From: Cladobotryum mycophilum
Taxonomy: Eukaryota; Ascomycota; Sordariomycetes; Hypocreales; Hypocreaceae
Length of the DNA: 64,000 nt
NCBI GenBank assembly: GCA_036429605.1
Contig: CM071589.1
Location: forward strand, 6,014,001 to 6,078,000
Direction of reading: 5' to 3'
Below, piece by piece: positions 45,875-57,086 of the stretch (position 1 is the stretch's first letter; each line of letters opens with the position of its first letter). The notes under the pieces were generated by a model that did not search any database, was not told the DNA's origin, and saw nothing but the letters and a program-made list of their open reading frames with translations. Made by a program: the position numbers and the translations under genes.

Positions 45875-46896
45875 TGAATTGGACGAAACATTAATATATT
45901 TAGACAACTTGACAAGATTACATTATCATAATTCCTCTTATAGATCTACCCCGTGTGTTGGAAATGAAACTGCCCACCAACCACGACTTGGAGAAGCAAA
46001 CTTGGCAACTATCCTCAATAGAATCACTCATTCTCACGCCTCATCTGCCTCAACGCCACGATGGGCTCTATTTGTAACTAGGTATGTCTTACCATAGGCA
46101 ATAAAATCTACATTTCACATTGGGGAACTTGAGGAATGCTACGAGGTGCATCCTTTTACATTGCGAGAGAGGGCTGTCGATTATGACCAAGTATCCTGTC
46201 GATTCCATTGAGCTAGGGGGCTAGGAAAATTGAGATCATGAATCAAGAGTAATGAATCTTTAGAACCGTAATAGCCTTTTGGAAGCTACGTAGTTGAGAT
46301 ATCATCGTGAGGAGGTCGCCCGCATTTCTCGACTTTCTTTGCTGAGGAAAACAGCAAGGATTCAAGACAAACCGAGTCGCCATGATAAATTAGGTGATAC
46401 ACCACGGGTTTTATACTTCTCTCTCGATTAAAATATCTCAATGTAATAGCCTAGAAACAAAGGGATGTGAATATTCTTCCTCTATTCTCCTTGGGCGGGT
46501 AATGCTTCCTCACCAACTCAGTACAATAGGAATGTTTTCAATTGTAGGGTAGCAATATGAATATATATATATAGGGTAAGTGTACTAGACTCCACCCCCG
46601 GGCCACTGCAGCTCATAAGGCTTTCCCCACGACCCACAATTGGCTAGCATCAGGTCATGACGCTTTCATCATGCCTGTGATTCTGGATCCGACGGCTGCC
46701 TCTTCACCCCCAAACCATTGATTCCAGCTCTGCCTTTCCAACAAAAGACCTGTGCTCTCGCGTAGCCTTATAAGTGCTCCTCAGTCGCCCCATCAAGCTT
46801 GCATACCGAGTCTTTACAACCCATATTGCTTTCGTACCACGCAAAGAGACAGTATCCCACAAGCCGCTAAACGAGCCGGTGTCGCATCTCCCCAAC
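45875..46896. other. Intergenic right of the rhodopsin-family gene
   Basis: About 1 kb without supported genes. A short (TA)n tract lies at about 46560-46573. Confidence 0.4.
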
Positions 46897-47475
46897 ATGC
46901 ACAATAACCGTATGCAACAAGGTCAATGCCATGGTCGCAGCATAACTTTACTGACATATTTACAAGGCCCTCATCCCCTGCTCGAGCAGGTCCCTCTTAC
47001 CGTTTCTCCCTTCGTCTCTCTACCAACCGCCACAACGCTTTCCTACAACTACAAGACACTCCCTTCCAACATCCCACCATCCTCTCTAGGTGTCCCAACC
47101 GCATCCGATGACCCCTCCTCACAGCCGAAGCCACGATACGTCGTATCGACCTCCGGACATGCTGCTCACCCAGATGATATCGTAGCTTCCTGCCGCGCGT
47201 TACAAGCCCACGTCACGAGGATGCAAGAAGAGGCAGAGCGGGACCTGAGGGAGCTTGAGGAGCGCATCAGGGAGCGAGAGCTTGCAGAGAAGAGGCGGCT
47301 AGCACCGGGATGGCTAGACAGTGACGCGCGACTGCTAGAGCCTGAGCGTGTTGCATCGGCACATCAAGCGGAGCCAAGCCCTCCTGCGCCCCCAGGGCAG
47401 AGTGCACACAGAGATCTATCTAGTGATCAAGGGCGGCAGCTTGACCAAGCATTTGGAACCATGGTGCTGAGATAG
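46897..47475 (+). CDS. Conserved small coiled-coil protein, function unknown
   Basis: I recognise no named domain. The C-terminal half is clearly coding: a charged helix of about 45 residues (MQEEAERDLRELEERIRERELAEKRR) predicted as a coiled coil, followed by LAPGWLDSDARLLEPE and a Pro-rich tail. The N-terminal half is Ser/Thr/Pro-rich and weaker. The frame stays open upstream to 46774, so the start is uncertain. I chose ATG 46897 (MHNNRMQQG). A spliced or frame-corrected N-terminus from the overlapping frame at 46926 is possible. Confidence 0.55.
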   Translation: MHNNRMQQGQCHGRSITLLTYLQGPHPLLEQVPLTVSPFVSLPTATTLSYNYKTLPSNIPPSSLGVPTASDDPSSQPKPRYVVSTSGHAAHPDDIVASCRALQAHVTRMQEEAERDLRELEERIRERELAEKRRLAPGWLDSDARLLEPERVASAHQAEPSPPAPPGQSAHRDLSSDQGRQLDQAFGTMVLR

Positions 47476-47645
47476 ATTCATGGCGACATGTTGTGTATGG
47501 GAAGGGCAATGACGAGGCATGATATAGCGAATAATTATTATGATTTTAATGTTTCTTTACTACGAATATAACAACTCGGATACAGTTCTATCTTACAACC
47601 ATGATGACTTTAACAGGGGCTGATTGACTAACAGACTTGACATTG

Positions 47646-48376
47646 TTACATCAAGCCAGCTACCAGGAAGGCAACCATGCCAGTGACAATGACACTAGCC
47701 TTCCACAGCTGAGATCCTGCAGAAACAGGGACTGTAGTAGGACCGGCAGTTCCAGTCTTCCCTCAGATGTTAGTGCCGACACATGATAGTAAGAGGCTTA
47801 TTACTCACCGTGTTGGTGTGCGGGGAGGTGAAAGACACAGAGCTTGCAGGCACGGAGCTCACAGGCACAGAGCTGGTGGTGGTGGTGGAGGTGGCCACCG
47901 GGGTGACAACGGAACTGGACTCGGTGGTTTTTACGGCAGCAGTGCTCGTTGGCCCCGCCACGGTAGAGGATGGAACTCCAGCGGATGAGGCTGCAACCTG
48001 CTCCGCAGACTTTGGCGTAGCGTCCAATCCGCATGCCTTGGCAGCGGCAGTTACTTGGGTGCCATAGTCCTTCCAGATGTCATATTTGAGAGCACAGTTT
48101 AGACATCCGTCTAGGTAGCCGAGCCACTTGGGGTCCTTGCAGTACCCATCTTGCCTCGAGTCTTGAATAGTGTAGCCTGGGTTTCCGTGTTAGTCGTTGC
48201 GGCGGTAATCGTGATAGAGGGGCATGTGAAAACCTACCGCAGTTTGCATGGCATTCGTACACCGGACCCGAGGTTTGGCGACTGGAGAGGGCCAAGAACT
48301 CGGGGTCTAGTTGGGTGGAAGCCATGGCCAGGGAGGCAATGGAGCCCAGAGTAATGAGGCTGGAGAAGAAATGCAT
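47646..48376 (-). CDS. Secreted GPI-anchor candidate, Cys-containing domain plus Ser/Thr stalk
   Basis: Exons 48376-48238, 48176-47805 and 47761-47646 sum to 209 codons. Introns: GTAGGT (61 nt) and GTAATA (43 nt). Signal peptide MHFFSSLITLGSIASLAMAS; an N-terminal domain with Cys at YECHANCG, GYCKDPKWLGYLDGCLNCALKYD and KACGLD; a long Ser/Thr/Val-rich stalk; then a hydrophobic C-terminus without charged residues (VIVTGMVAFLVAGLM) that fits a GPI signal. The architecture fits a cell-wall or surface protein. No enzymatic motif seen. Using the donor GTGAGT three bases earlier would break the frame, which is why I chose GTAATA. Confidence 0.7.
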
Positions 48377-49269
48377 TTTTGAACGAGTGATGGGAGAACG
48401 AGCGTTGAATGAGATGGTAAGAGATGATCTACAGGTTGATGTTGAACAGCACAACGAGAAGCTCCATTCATTGGGAAAGGTAGCTTACTTATACCCCAAG
48501 ATACGCAACTAAGCAAAAGGCAGGGACATTAGACTCCAGCTCACACATAGTTTCTACCACCATCTCCAGGGTGTAAACCAGGATTTCATCACCGACATGA
48601 CCCCACGGAACCTACCGGAGACCGAGAACTGCCAAGATTCTATTAGCCAACAATTTCTCTTAGATGTTGGTCGAATGTCACTATAACAAGCCTGCCTTAA
48701 TGCTTTTTTGATGCAACCCGACATCGGCTGGTGGGTTTATACGGCTTAAACCCTGGTCACCGCTCAAAGCTAGTGATGCAAGACGATGATGGTGGGTAAT
48801 GTAGCCAATGAGAGTCGAGGATCAAATCTTATCTGATCAATTTTCATCTAATCAGATCAATCAGATAATCCCTCACACGCAACTCAGGGTGCCATCGTTG
48901 GCAGGCTCACTGACTCTCGGGGGTACCATCAAACAAAAGGACCGACATTTAATGTAACCAGTGGCTGGGGTTGAATGTAGGTTAAAGTCGGATATGGCCG
49001 GTGATGCGAGAGTGGCATGACTCCCCCGACCGACTCCCCATCCGAGAACAGAGCCATGTGTGTCTTGCGTTGGATGCAACACTCGGGAGGGGAACTCGGC
49101 ATGAGTGTGGTTGGGTACTTTTGAATGAGGGAAAAGCTCTTCATGTGATGGTGTAGCAACCTTAAATGCGGGAGGTAAAAATCTGGTATTTAGCCCTTGA
49201 CTTTTGCGTTTCTCCTCCTCACCCTGACATCTCGTTTCATCAACAGTCTTTTGCATACCCGGTCAAAAA
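48377..49269. other. Intergenic, bidirectional promoter region
   Basis: Between two divergently transcribed surface-protein genes. No other gene seen. The motif TCTGATCA/TAATCAGATCAATCAG recurs at about 48835-48870. Confidence 0.4.
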
Positions 49270-50152
49270 ATGGCACGAATTTCCTCTGTATTGGCCGCTC
49301 TGGTCACCGTGACTGGCCTTGTCTCAGCGGCAGATGACATGGGCCCTGCGGCATTCATGTGGCCGGCTGATCGAGTCTGGTCCGCTGCAGCAGACAACAC
49401 TGCCCCTTGCGGATCCATTGCAGGCGCTGGGAACCGCACTCAATTCCCCATGAGTACGAGTCCCTAAATTTCGGTATAGCTTTCTAAGCTATGATGCTGA
49501 TGCGAGAACAGCCAATGGAAAGATTGCCCTTGTTGCGCAGGATGAGTCGTATGACATTGAGCTCAGCGTCTCTTACCTCCAAGGTACAATCCCCTCTTCG
49601 TAATACAGAGTGTCCCTTTCTAACTCCATCATCGCAGACCCAAAGTCCAACACTGATTTCAACCCCCTCATTGACTCCAAAGCGTTCCGCGAGCTCGACC
49701 TTGGCCACACGTGCGTGCCCATCGCCGACGCCCCTTCCTCAGTCAAGGCCGGCGCCAACGCCACGCTCCAGATCAGATTCATCGCCGATTTCGACAAGCC
49801 CGAGAACCAGACCTTTTACGCCTGCGCGGACATCACTTACGTCCCCGTCTCCGAGTTCGACACCTCCATCCCGTGCTTCAACGCCACGCAGCCCGACCCC
49901 AACGCCGGCCACGCCTCGCCGCCCAAGAAGAAGAAGTCTGGCCTCTCGGGCGGTGCGATTGCGGGCATCGTCATCGGCGTCTTGGTCGCTGTCGGACTGG
50001 TTGCGGCTGCTTTCTTCATCTATGGACGGAAGCAGCAGCGTTTGGTGATGTTGAGGAGGGAGCACTCGGCGAGGGGCGTCAAGTGGGAAGAACAGCCTGG
50101 TCGAGCCTCTGCGTCTACGGCGAGCGTGAAGATGCAGAACTTGGCGCAATAG
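49270..50152 (+). CDS. BIM1-like copper-related membrane protein (X325/PF20238 type)
   Basis: Exons 49270-49453, 49512-49583 and 49638-50152 give 256 residues. Introns are 58 and 54 nt. Signal peptide to about residue 20, then an LPMO-like fold region with FMWPADRVW, DNTAPCGS, GNRTQFPM, GHTCVPI and FYACADITYV, all typical of the BIM1-like family. A basic linker (PPKKKK) leads to one transmembrane helix (AIAGIVIGVLVAVGLVAAAFFIY) and a basic cytoplasmic tail, so it is a type I membrane protein, not GPI-anchored. BIM1 of Cryptococcus helps copper uptake. Here the mature N-terminus (ADDMGP) shows no His1, so copper binding by a classic His brace is doubtful. Confidence 0.82.
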
Positions 50153-50612
50153 TTATGAGAGAAGTAGGGCTAAAGGGGATGATTGAAGAGTGACAAGTAG
50201 TAACGCCTTACGTGTAACGAATCAAGAAATTGACGATTTGGTTTCGATGCCATCAATCCATCTCCTTCCATAATGACGTGCCTATATTGCCTTGAGCGTT
50301 CTTACTTCTTTTAGAGCACATGCTCGTAAACAATGCACCGTCATAATTACATCCATTTCGGTACCATGTGGGAGGTGTTACTCAAATACAGCAGGCACAA
50401 AGGAGATTTTGAGCAAGAGGCTACCTTCTTAGATGACTGATGCTAAGTGACCATGTGCTGTTTCTTCTCTTCCTCGAACTCCCATATTGTTTTGTTCCTT
50501 TCAACATCCCCAACAACTTTTATTGCAACACTGCACAGAATTCAATATTTCGACTCCATTGCCACTTTTTATTGTCCCAATATCATCTCGTTGATCACGA
50601 TCAATTCGCAAA
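50153..50612. other. Intergenic before the Cys-rich secreted protein gene
   Basis: Terminator and promoter sequence. A CT-rich leader precedes the ATG at 50613. Confidence 0.4.
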
Positions 50613-51218
50613 ATGCTCGTGCAATCTTTGCTTACCACTCTCATCCTCGCCGGCTCAGCCCTGGCAGCCGCCATTGAGACGTCCAAATCCAACGTTAACT
50701 CTCCGCCCGACTTCCAGCCAGTTTTTGAAGAGTTTGGTACTGTCAATGTTGAAGAAGCCACCGGCGTTGATCCATGGTCATACCTCCCGCCCGCGAGAGC
50801 TGGCAACCGGACGGAAACTCATACCTGCATTACCGTACGTTTCTAGTCCACAGTTTTTTGACCATGTGCTATTTCTAACCTGTCTCTCCTGCTCTAGAAA
50901 AACCGACCATTCGAGTATCATTGCCGCAAGGCCATAGACCTATGGCACAAGGTCGCCAACGACAAAGGAAACGTGGAGCTCAGTATGGGGAAGTGCAAAT
51001 CCGTTACCTTTGGATGCTGTCAATCTGTCCTTTGTGCCAACATGGACTTCGGCATCAAAGTTCGCGTCTATGAGCTCATTGGAAGTGCTTGGTCTCTTAT
51101 TAAGTCGCGCTGTGGACCAGTTGGAAGTGGAGGTGTCTGGGAGCCCGCGGGATGGCAATTCATGGTTCAGGTCAGCAGACCACACACTGGGTATTGCAAG
51201 AGGAAGCCCATGGATTAA
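50613..51218 (+). CDS. Small secreted Cys-rich protein, effector candidate
   Basis: Exons 50613-50834 and 50898-51218 (intron GTACGT...CTCTAG, 63 nt, CTAAC branch) encode 180 residues. Signal peptide LVQSLLTTLILAGSALAA, then an acidic propeptide-like part and a C-terminal domain with eight Cys (THTCIT, EYHCRK, MGKCKS, FGCCQSVLC, SRCGP, GYCKR). No known enzymatic motif. The pattern, and the A-I-D-L-W and F-G-C-C elements, could belong to an Ecp2-like or other effector class, but I cannot assign it. Size, secretion and Cys content are what is seen; an effector role is inference. Confidence 0.7.
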
Positions 51219-51517
51219 TGGGTTGGAAAAAGGAGAGGTACATGCCTTCAATTCCAGGAGTCTGGCGAGGCTTGAGTCGTATTTCCTTTGTTAGCACTAC
51301 GCTTTATTCTTATGTTTGAGGTTGCGGGTGGTTTGCCTCGTCCCTAGGGCTAGACACTATGTCACGATAACAAGATCCGGGTCAGACTATGAGGGAGTAT
51401 CAATAATATGCATATTTAATCCTCTTCTCCATTGGTGTGATGTTCTATTTCCACTGTCGATTGTCATCAGAGACAAGATGAATTAGATAACTCGAGTTCC
51501 CACCACAATCAACACAG

Positions 51518-52363
51518 TTAAGCTGCCAATCCACCACCGCCAAGCATCTTTGAAGCCGCTTTCTTGAATGCCTCCATAGCCGCCAGGAACAGGCTTGGAC
51601 CCACGCTGATTCTTGCAACGCCAATCTTACCGAGTTCTTCAACGGTGTGCGCTCCTGGGCGTGCTGCCAATAGCACGGCCACCCTGCCGTCCAATTCCTT
51701 GACCAATTTCTCGACAATATCCGTACGAAGGCCCTTTCCTCTGCCACCCCAGTAAAAGATTGTTGTCACACCAGCCTCTAGAAATGCCTTGCCACGTTTG
51801 ATTGCCTCTTTCATTCTAGTTTCGTCATCTAGGGAAGAGGAGTCATCGAGCCGGAAGACGTCACATCTGGCATTGAGCACAAAGTCTGGACATCCCGCAT
51901 TCTTGGCTGCCTGGAGAGCAAGTTTGAGGCGCTTGACCTGGTCTTCGGTACCGTAGAGGGAGCCAGATATCCCCTTGTCGAAGCCGGCTGAGGGAATACT
52001 GTCCTCGATGTTGGCTCCGACGGCACCGGCCTTGACTGCTGCGGCGACGACGGCCTCAATGTTGGAACCGTAGCCGTCCTGGAGGTCGACGCTTAAAGGG
52101 ATGTTTGCCTTGGCGCAGATGGGACCTATTTTGGAAATGATTTGGAGGTTTTGCTCCATGGAGAGGTCTTCATCGTTGATGCCGTAAGAGGCGGCAATGG
52201 CCCAGGATGCAGTGGCAACGGCCTTGACGGGTTTTGAGGGGGAGTCATTAAGTGATAGGAGGGCATTGAGAGAGGGAATGTCCCATATGTTGGAGAAGAC
52301 GATTGGGGAGCCTGGTTGGTGAAGGGATTTGAGGGTCTTTGCTGTTTCGTTGATGGATGCCAT
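51518..52363 (-). CDS. Isocitrate lyase / PEP mutase superfamily protein
   Basis: Intact 281-residue ORF with ATG at 52363. The TIM-barrel family blocks are present: SPIVFSNIWDIPSL (substrate-loop side), ATASWAIAASYG, LSVDLQDGYGS (metal-binding Asp), VGANIEDS (Asp/Glu) and FVLNARCDVF. The family includes PEP mutase, phosphonopyruvate hydrolase, 2-methylisocitrate lyase and oxaloacetate hydrolases. The K-K-C-G-H-type gating motif of true isocitrate lyases is not seen, so the substrate cannot be decided. It probably cleaves a C-C or C-P bond of a small oxo-acid. It is intracellular with no signal peptide. Confidence 0.88.
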   Translation of the reverse strand: MASINETAKTLKSLHQPGSPIVFSNIWDIPSLNALLSLNDSPSKPVKAVATASWAIAASYGINDEDLSMEQNLQIISKIGPICAKANIPLSVDLQDGYGSNIEAVVAAAVKAGAVGANIEDSIPSAGFDKGISGSLYGTEDQVKRLKLALQAAKNAGCPDFVLNARCDVFRLDDSSSLDDETRMKEAIKRGKAFLEAGVTTIFYWGGRGKGLRTDIVEKLVKELDGRVAVLLAARPGAHTVEELGKIGVARISVGPSLFLAAMEAFKKAASKMLGGGGLAA

Positions 52364-52935
52364 TGTGATGATGTATGTGGTGGGTTCTTGGGTAGGTATG
52401 CTTGCAGAATGTAGCCACCCAATTCTTTTATGCGATGATGTTTCCGATATCTCGAAAAAGATTGACAGAATATGAATTAGATTTATAGTTAAATCATTAT
52501 AAGGGCGTTAACAACTCCTCTCAGTTGCTTTGGATGTGGCAATTACGAAACACGAAGCGCCACCCCGCCGTATATGCGGGGAAGTATCACGGTGAAAGTC
52601 CACTCTCTCGTCAATTTTGTCATGACAAGGCGCGCCTAGATGGCATTTCGGAAGTTTGTATATCGATGTTTCCAATTGCTCCTCATTGATTGGATAAAAA
52701 GTCAACGTGTGATCCATCTGCAATATTGCGGTCCTGCCCGGGTGACTCATGCCGTATGTAATCCACAGCAGTTCGTATTGCTCGTGAATTCGTTAACGAT
52801 TCACTTATAAAGCAACAGCCACAACACCATCCGCATTGTTAGCACAGTCATTCAACATCATATTCAACAACAGTTTTTTCAATTAGTGTTTCCATTATTG
52901 ATGTGACATCACTACTTATAAACTTCTTTATAATC
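52364..52935. other. Bidirectional promoter between PEP-mutase family and GNAT genes
   Basis: 572 bp between divergent starts. A/T-rich near the GNAT gene. No other feature. Confidence 0.4.
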
Positions 52936-53547
52936 ATGTCTTTCAAACTAAGAACTGCGACGCATGATGATGTCGATGCCATGTGCGACATCTACCTTTC
53001 AGCATTCAAAGACGATGTGTTCAGCCGACAGATATTCCCACGCAACTCACCTGCATCTCTGGAGTACTGGAGAAAGACATTGACCGAAGAGTTGAAGGAA
53101 TCGTATGCGACTTTCTTTGTTGCCACCGATACGACGCCCTCAACGTCGCCGGAGACCATTGTTGGCTTTGTGAAATGGGTAGCTCCTGGCGCTCCCTATC
53201 ACGACGTCGATTATGATGGATATCCCGAAGATGGCCACCCCGCCATTGCGGTCGAGTTTTTTGAACAGGCATTCGCAGCGCACAGAAGGATCATGGGGGA
53301 CACGCCGCATTGGTATCTCGATTTCATTGCGGTGCGGCAAGAGTGGATGGGTAGAGGCGCATCAAAGCAGCTCATGAACTGGGGGCTCGAAAGGACAAAG
53401 GCCGATGGGATTCCGTGCTTTGTGGAGTCAACGGCGCTGGCGAGGTCCTTTTATGAAAAGCATGGGTTTCGATTCATTGAAGAAATGAGGGTGGAGACGC
53501 CAGAAGGTGATGCCAAGATCTTCTTTATGATTCTGGATGTTGTGTGA
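52936..53547 (+). CDS. GNAT-family N-acetyltransferase
   Basis: Intronless 203-residue ORF. I prefer ATG 52936 (MSFKLRTATHDDVDAMC) over the in-frame ATG 52903, because GNAT proteins start directly with a beta strand of this type. Motif A of the acetyl-CoA site is LDFIAVRQEWMGRGASKQLM (Q-x-x-G-x-G/A). Motif B is ARSFYEKHGFRFIEEMRV. The substrate amine is unknown. The central region (EEWRKTLTEELKES-type helix and VGFVKWVAPG strand) follows the fungal family used for small molecules. Confidence 0.9.
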   Translation: MSFKLRTATHDDVDAMCDIYLSAFKDDVFSRQIFPRNSPASLEYWRKTLTEELKESYATFFVATDTTPSTSPETIVGFVKWVAPGAPYHDVDYDGYPEDGHPAIAVEFFEQAFAAHRRIMGDTPHWYLDFIAVRQEWMGRGASKQLMNWGLERTKADGIPCFVESTALARSFYEKHGFRFIEEMRVETPEGDAKIFFMILDVV

Positions 53548-53897
53548 TGTTATGGTATGTTCGCTTTCAAGTTGGATAGAGAGATGGAGAGGAAAAAAGG
53601 GGGAGACAGAGAGAGAGATGGGACTGTTCAAACACATCACTTGTTCATTGACGAAATAACATTGATACTAAACATTCAGTGACGCAAATCAAAGCCTTCA
53701 CGATTTCGTTCAATCTCAAAGCAGTCATGTTCAATCTTTGTTTGTGATCTTGCCCCGATATAAATACCCGGGTCATGATCGATGCAGACCCTCCACATCC
53801 CTATCATCACTCTTCACTCGCCAGCCTTGCATCGACAATCACCATCAACATAGCTACTCTACTGTACACCATAATCAGTAATACCCCAGCCGCCAAG
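53548..53897. other. Intergenic between GNAT and Cys-rich gene
   Basis: 350 bp of 3' flank and promoter. Nothing further seen. Confidence 0.35.
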
Positions 53898-54239
53898 ATG
53901 TGCAAGAAAATCACCTCCGTCTACCCCTGCGGCCACCAGGAGGAGCAGTTCCAGCCGTGCAAGAGCCGCGCTGACAACGCCTCTAGTGCCAACGAGTGCC
54001 CCAAGATGGTTGTCCAGCAGGTAAAGTCTAGTGACCCTTGTTCCTTCGACGACTGTAAGTGGGAAGAGTACGGGGGCATCTGGAGGTGCTGCAAGTGCCG
54101 CAAGGCGCCGAACCGCGAGGCTCTCTGCAGGTGGAGCGATAAGAACGCTCCGTGCAAGCATATGTTTTGCGAATCGTGCTCTCCCATGGCACCAAAGTCC
54201 CAGGCTGCCAAGGGCAAGGGCAAGGGCAAAGGGAAATAG
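53898..54239 (+). CDS. Small Cys-rich, zinc-binding-type protein with Lys-Gly tail
   Basis: 113 residues from ATG 53898 (MCKKITSVYPCGHQEE). Cys and His are spaced as in a small treble-clef-like zinc protein: CGH, PCKS, ECPK, PCSFDDC, CCKC, LCRW, PCKHMFCESC. The end is a Gly-Lys repeat (KGKGKGKGK). There is no signal peptide from this start. An in-frame upstream ATG at 53775 would add 41 mostly non-conserved residues with a hydrophobic patch, which I judge to be leader. This is a family I have seen only as hypothetical fungal proteins; function unknown. Confidence 0.7.
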   Translation: MCKKITSVYPCGHQEEQFQPCKSRADNASSANECPKMVVQQVKSSDPCSFDDCKWEEYGGIWRCCKCRKAPNREALCRWSDKNAPCKHMFCESCSPMAPKSQAAKGKGKGKGK

Positions 54240-55317
54240 ATTTCAGTGGTTTGAAGAAGAGGACGACTTGGTGTCTAGCAAGGTTGTCATGATGAATTGG
54301 GGGGGGGGGGGGGCTGTGACTCCATCTCCCAGCTAGATGGATGATATGAGCAGCGCAGGATAAAGATACTGTTGAGGGAGCTAGCAAAGCAGCCTCGGTT
54401 TCTTCAAGTCTGATACCTAATAAAAAGTAATAAAAATAGAATAATAAAAAAATCTTCAAATACTCACTTATACAAAGAGTCACTCACTCAGAGCCCTCTT
54501 TCAGTTTAATTCTCCGTCGGCAAACTTGGCAACTTGGCGAATCCACACCTTCCGGCAACGCCGCTGTAGACGGGGAACCCTGGGAGGGTTTCGTTTTTCT
54601 TTTATTTCCTAATGTAGAAATCAGGGTAACGAGCCTCGGTATCGGTGACGTAAATGGCTTAGTCTCTCTGTCCCGAAATATTTTCCATCAACCAGTTGAA
54701 TTTTTATTTATTTTAATTAATTAAGCATCACAAGTACTAGTGTGTGTGTGTGATGCACTGAAACGGTGTCATCAAATGGCCCTTCCATGCAGAGGGTGTG
54801 CTGAGGAGAGAGAAATGGAGTCGCGTGACAAGATGCCCAACTTGAATAGATTTGCTTGTAGATGTGTGGCCCATCTGCCGTCTCTGACAGTGTATCAAGC
54901 AAAGTTGTGAGAGGATGTATGACGTTGAAATCTCTTTAATTGATCATGTAGTCCAGTCTAAGACAAAAGAAGGATCGTCGCCAGGAACGTAAACGGTTGG
55001 CTGACCCGCTGTTGCGTCACTGAAACGGCAGCGCCACAGAGGAAGAAAGAAGGAAGGAAGTACGTACATGAAGCTGCAGAGCTCACCTCCCTTGATAAAT
55101 CTGGCACACCACACTTTTTCTTCTTTTCATCCAAGGCCACCTCGCCTCACCTCGTCTCACCTTGTCTCTATTTAATTTGATCGCTTTTACCTTTTAATCA
55201 GATATTAAAAAATCTGAGCAACCTTTCTTCTAATTACACCTATTCGTGCCTCTACTTCAATTGCTCGATAAACAACCCATCTGCCTCCACCAAAAGCCCA
55301 GGCTCAATTCCATCACC
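54240..55317. other. Intergenic with G16 tract
   Basis: 1.08 kb without supported genes. A run of 16 G lies at 54299-54314. A short GT run lies at 54739-54751. The last 120 bp are a pyrimidine-rich leader for the gene at 55318. Confidence 0.5.
54299..54314 (+). repeat. Poly-G tract (16 nt)
   Basis: Uninterrupted G run just after the Cys-rich gene. Its exact length is not reliable given the homopolymer problem in this sequence. Confidence 0.6.
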
Positions 55318-57086
55318 ATGGCGGCTACCGAGGCTTCAACAGCGGCCAGAATTGCTGCCTATCTCTCTCGGCTGAGTCCCATCCCGGCTTTTCCATCTTA
55401 TACCGGCCCGTACAAGGTTGGAACAATGGATGTCGAGATTCCTGTCAGCGAGCTATCGTCACCTTGCCCGGTTCCAGACAATGCCGGCGACATTCCCACC
55501 GTCTTGTTTCGAGTCTTCTATCCAGCAGTCCCCGATTCGAATCAGAAGCGAATTCCCTGGTTGCCGAACCCACAAAGACATCATGTCTCTGCATACACGC
55601 AATTCATTGGCGTGGGCCACACACTGGCAGAGTTTCTCTCGTAAGGTTTATCTCTTCCTCGGCTGAAACAGACTCTTCTAACATCATTGACACCAGATTC
55701 CTCCCTCGACACCTCTACTATGCCTCGATTCCGGTCCACAAGAATGCTACCATGCAACAAGCCGAAACCGACGATAAAAGATGGCCTACAATGATCTTCT
55801 CACATGGTCTTGGAGGTAGCCGAAACTCGTATTCATACATTGCCGGCTCCCTTGCCTCTCACGGTGTGGTTGTCTTTTGCCCTGAGCATCGGGATGGAAG
55901 CGCCGTTGCTTCATTTGCTCGTATTCCAAGTCAAAATGGCCGCGTAGCACGAAAAGTGTTTCCATATGATCGCATATCCCACGAAGTCACACCCGAGGTC
56001 TATACTGCTCGAGAAGCACAGCTGAGAATCCGACTATGGGAGATGGGCTTGGTACATGAAGCCGTCCTTGCTATGGATGCTGGCCAAAGCTTTACCAACC
56101 TTAATACGTCCACTCCCAGTCTGGATCAGTTTATTGGTCAGCTCAATGTCAATGAGCCAGGAAACATCATTTTCGGCGGTCACAGTTTTGGAGCTACTAC
56201 CGTATACCAGCTCCTGAAGAGCACCTACTACGCCGATGTCCCTGAAGTTGCTGGGATAGAAAAGCCTCTATTCACGCCAGCCAAAGAGAGCAATATACGA
56301 AAACAGGTCGCAGAGAAAACAGTCACCCTACTTCTAGACATGTGGTGTCTGCCCCTAATAGCCCCCAACTCTGCTCCACTGTTCAACCTACCACTTCCAC
56401 TTTATGCCGATGTCCCATCTGCGTCAGGCGGTACAGCATTGCTCGCAGTCGAATCGGAGGCATTCTACAAATGGTCAGAGCACCTCAACGTAAAGGCTAG
56501 ATTGCTTTCCCCCAATCCCTCGGCTGAAGTTGTTTCTCCTGCGATATTCGAAACACCCAGTGGTCGCAAACTTGCTGAGCCCAACTTCTTCTATGTCGTT
56601 GACTCGGCTCATCTCAGCCAGTCAGACTTTGGCATATTGTTCCCTTGGCTGACTAAGAGAATCTTTAACGCCGTGGAACCAGAGCGAGCCCTTCGACTCA
56701 ATCTGCGGGCTCAGCTTCAACTATTCAGAGCGAACAACATTCCAGTCGCAAGAACCTATGTTGGAGACTTGATTGATGGTGCACTCGTTGACAAGCTTGA
56801 TACCACAAAGGATGAATCTGACGATGCCTCGACTGTGGACGGATTGATGGACGACAAGGCCATTTTTGACAGAAGCAACAGCGGCACTGTAGATCACTGG
56901 CAGTGGATCGATACCATTGGCAAAGGTGAACTACATGATGGTGAGAAGGGTAAGACATCAAAGGAGCAAATTGAAGAAGGCGAAGCGCAGATGAAAGGCG
57001 AGCTTGAACCGAGTGAGCAAGAACCTGCTGCCCCTGCGCTCAAGGGTGTTACATTGCCCAAAGGCGAAGGTTGGCGGGAAATCTAG
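55318..57086 (+). CDS. Platelet-activating factor acetylhydrolase-like phospholipase
   Basis: PAF-AH (PF03403) hydrolyses short or oxidised sn-2 acyl groups of phospholipids. Exons 55318-55640 and 55697-57086 (intron GTAAGG...ACCAG, 56 nt) give 570 residues. Motifs: YTGPYKVGTMDVEIPV at the start, TVLFRVFYPA, the oxyanion segment FSHGLGGSRNSYS, EHRDGSA, nucleophile elbow GGHSFGA (GxSxG), and the His region DSAHLSQSDFGIL. The last 130 residues (after about 440) are acidic and disordered (GEKGKTSKEQIEEGEAQMKG). No signal peptide, so it is the intracellular (isoform II-like) class. The start ATG is in good context (CACCATGG). Confidence 0.92.
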
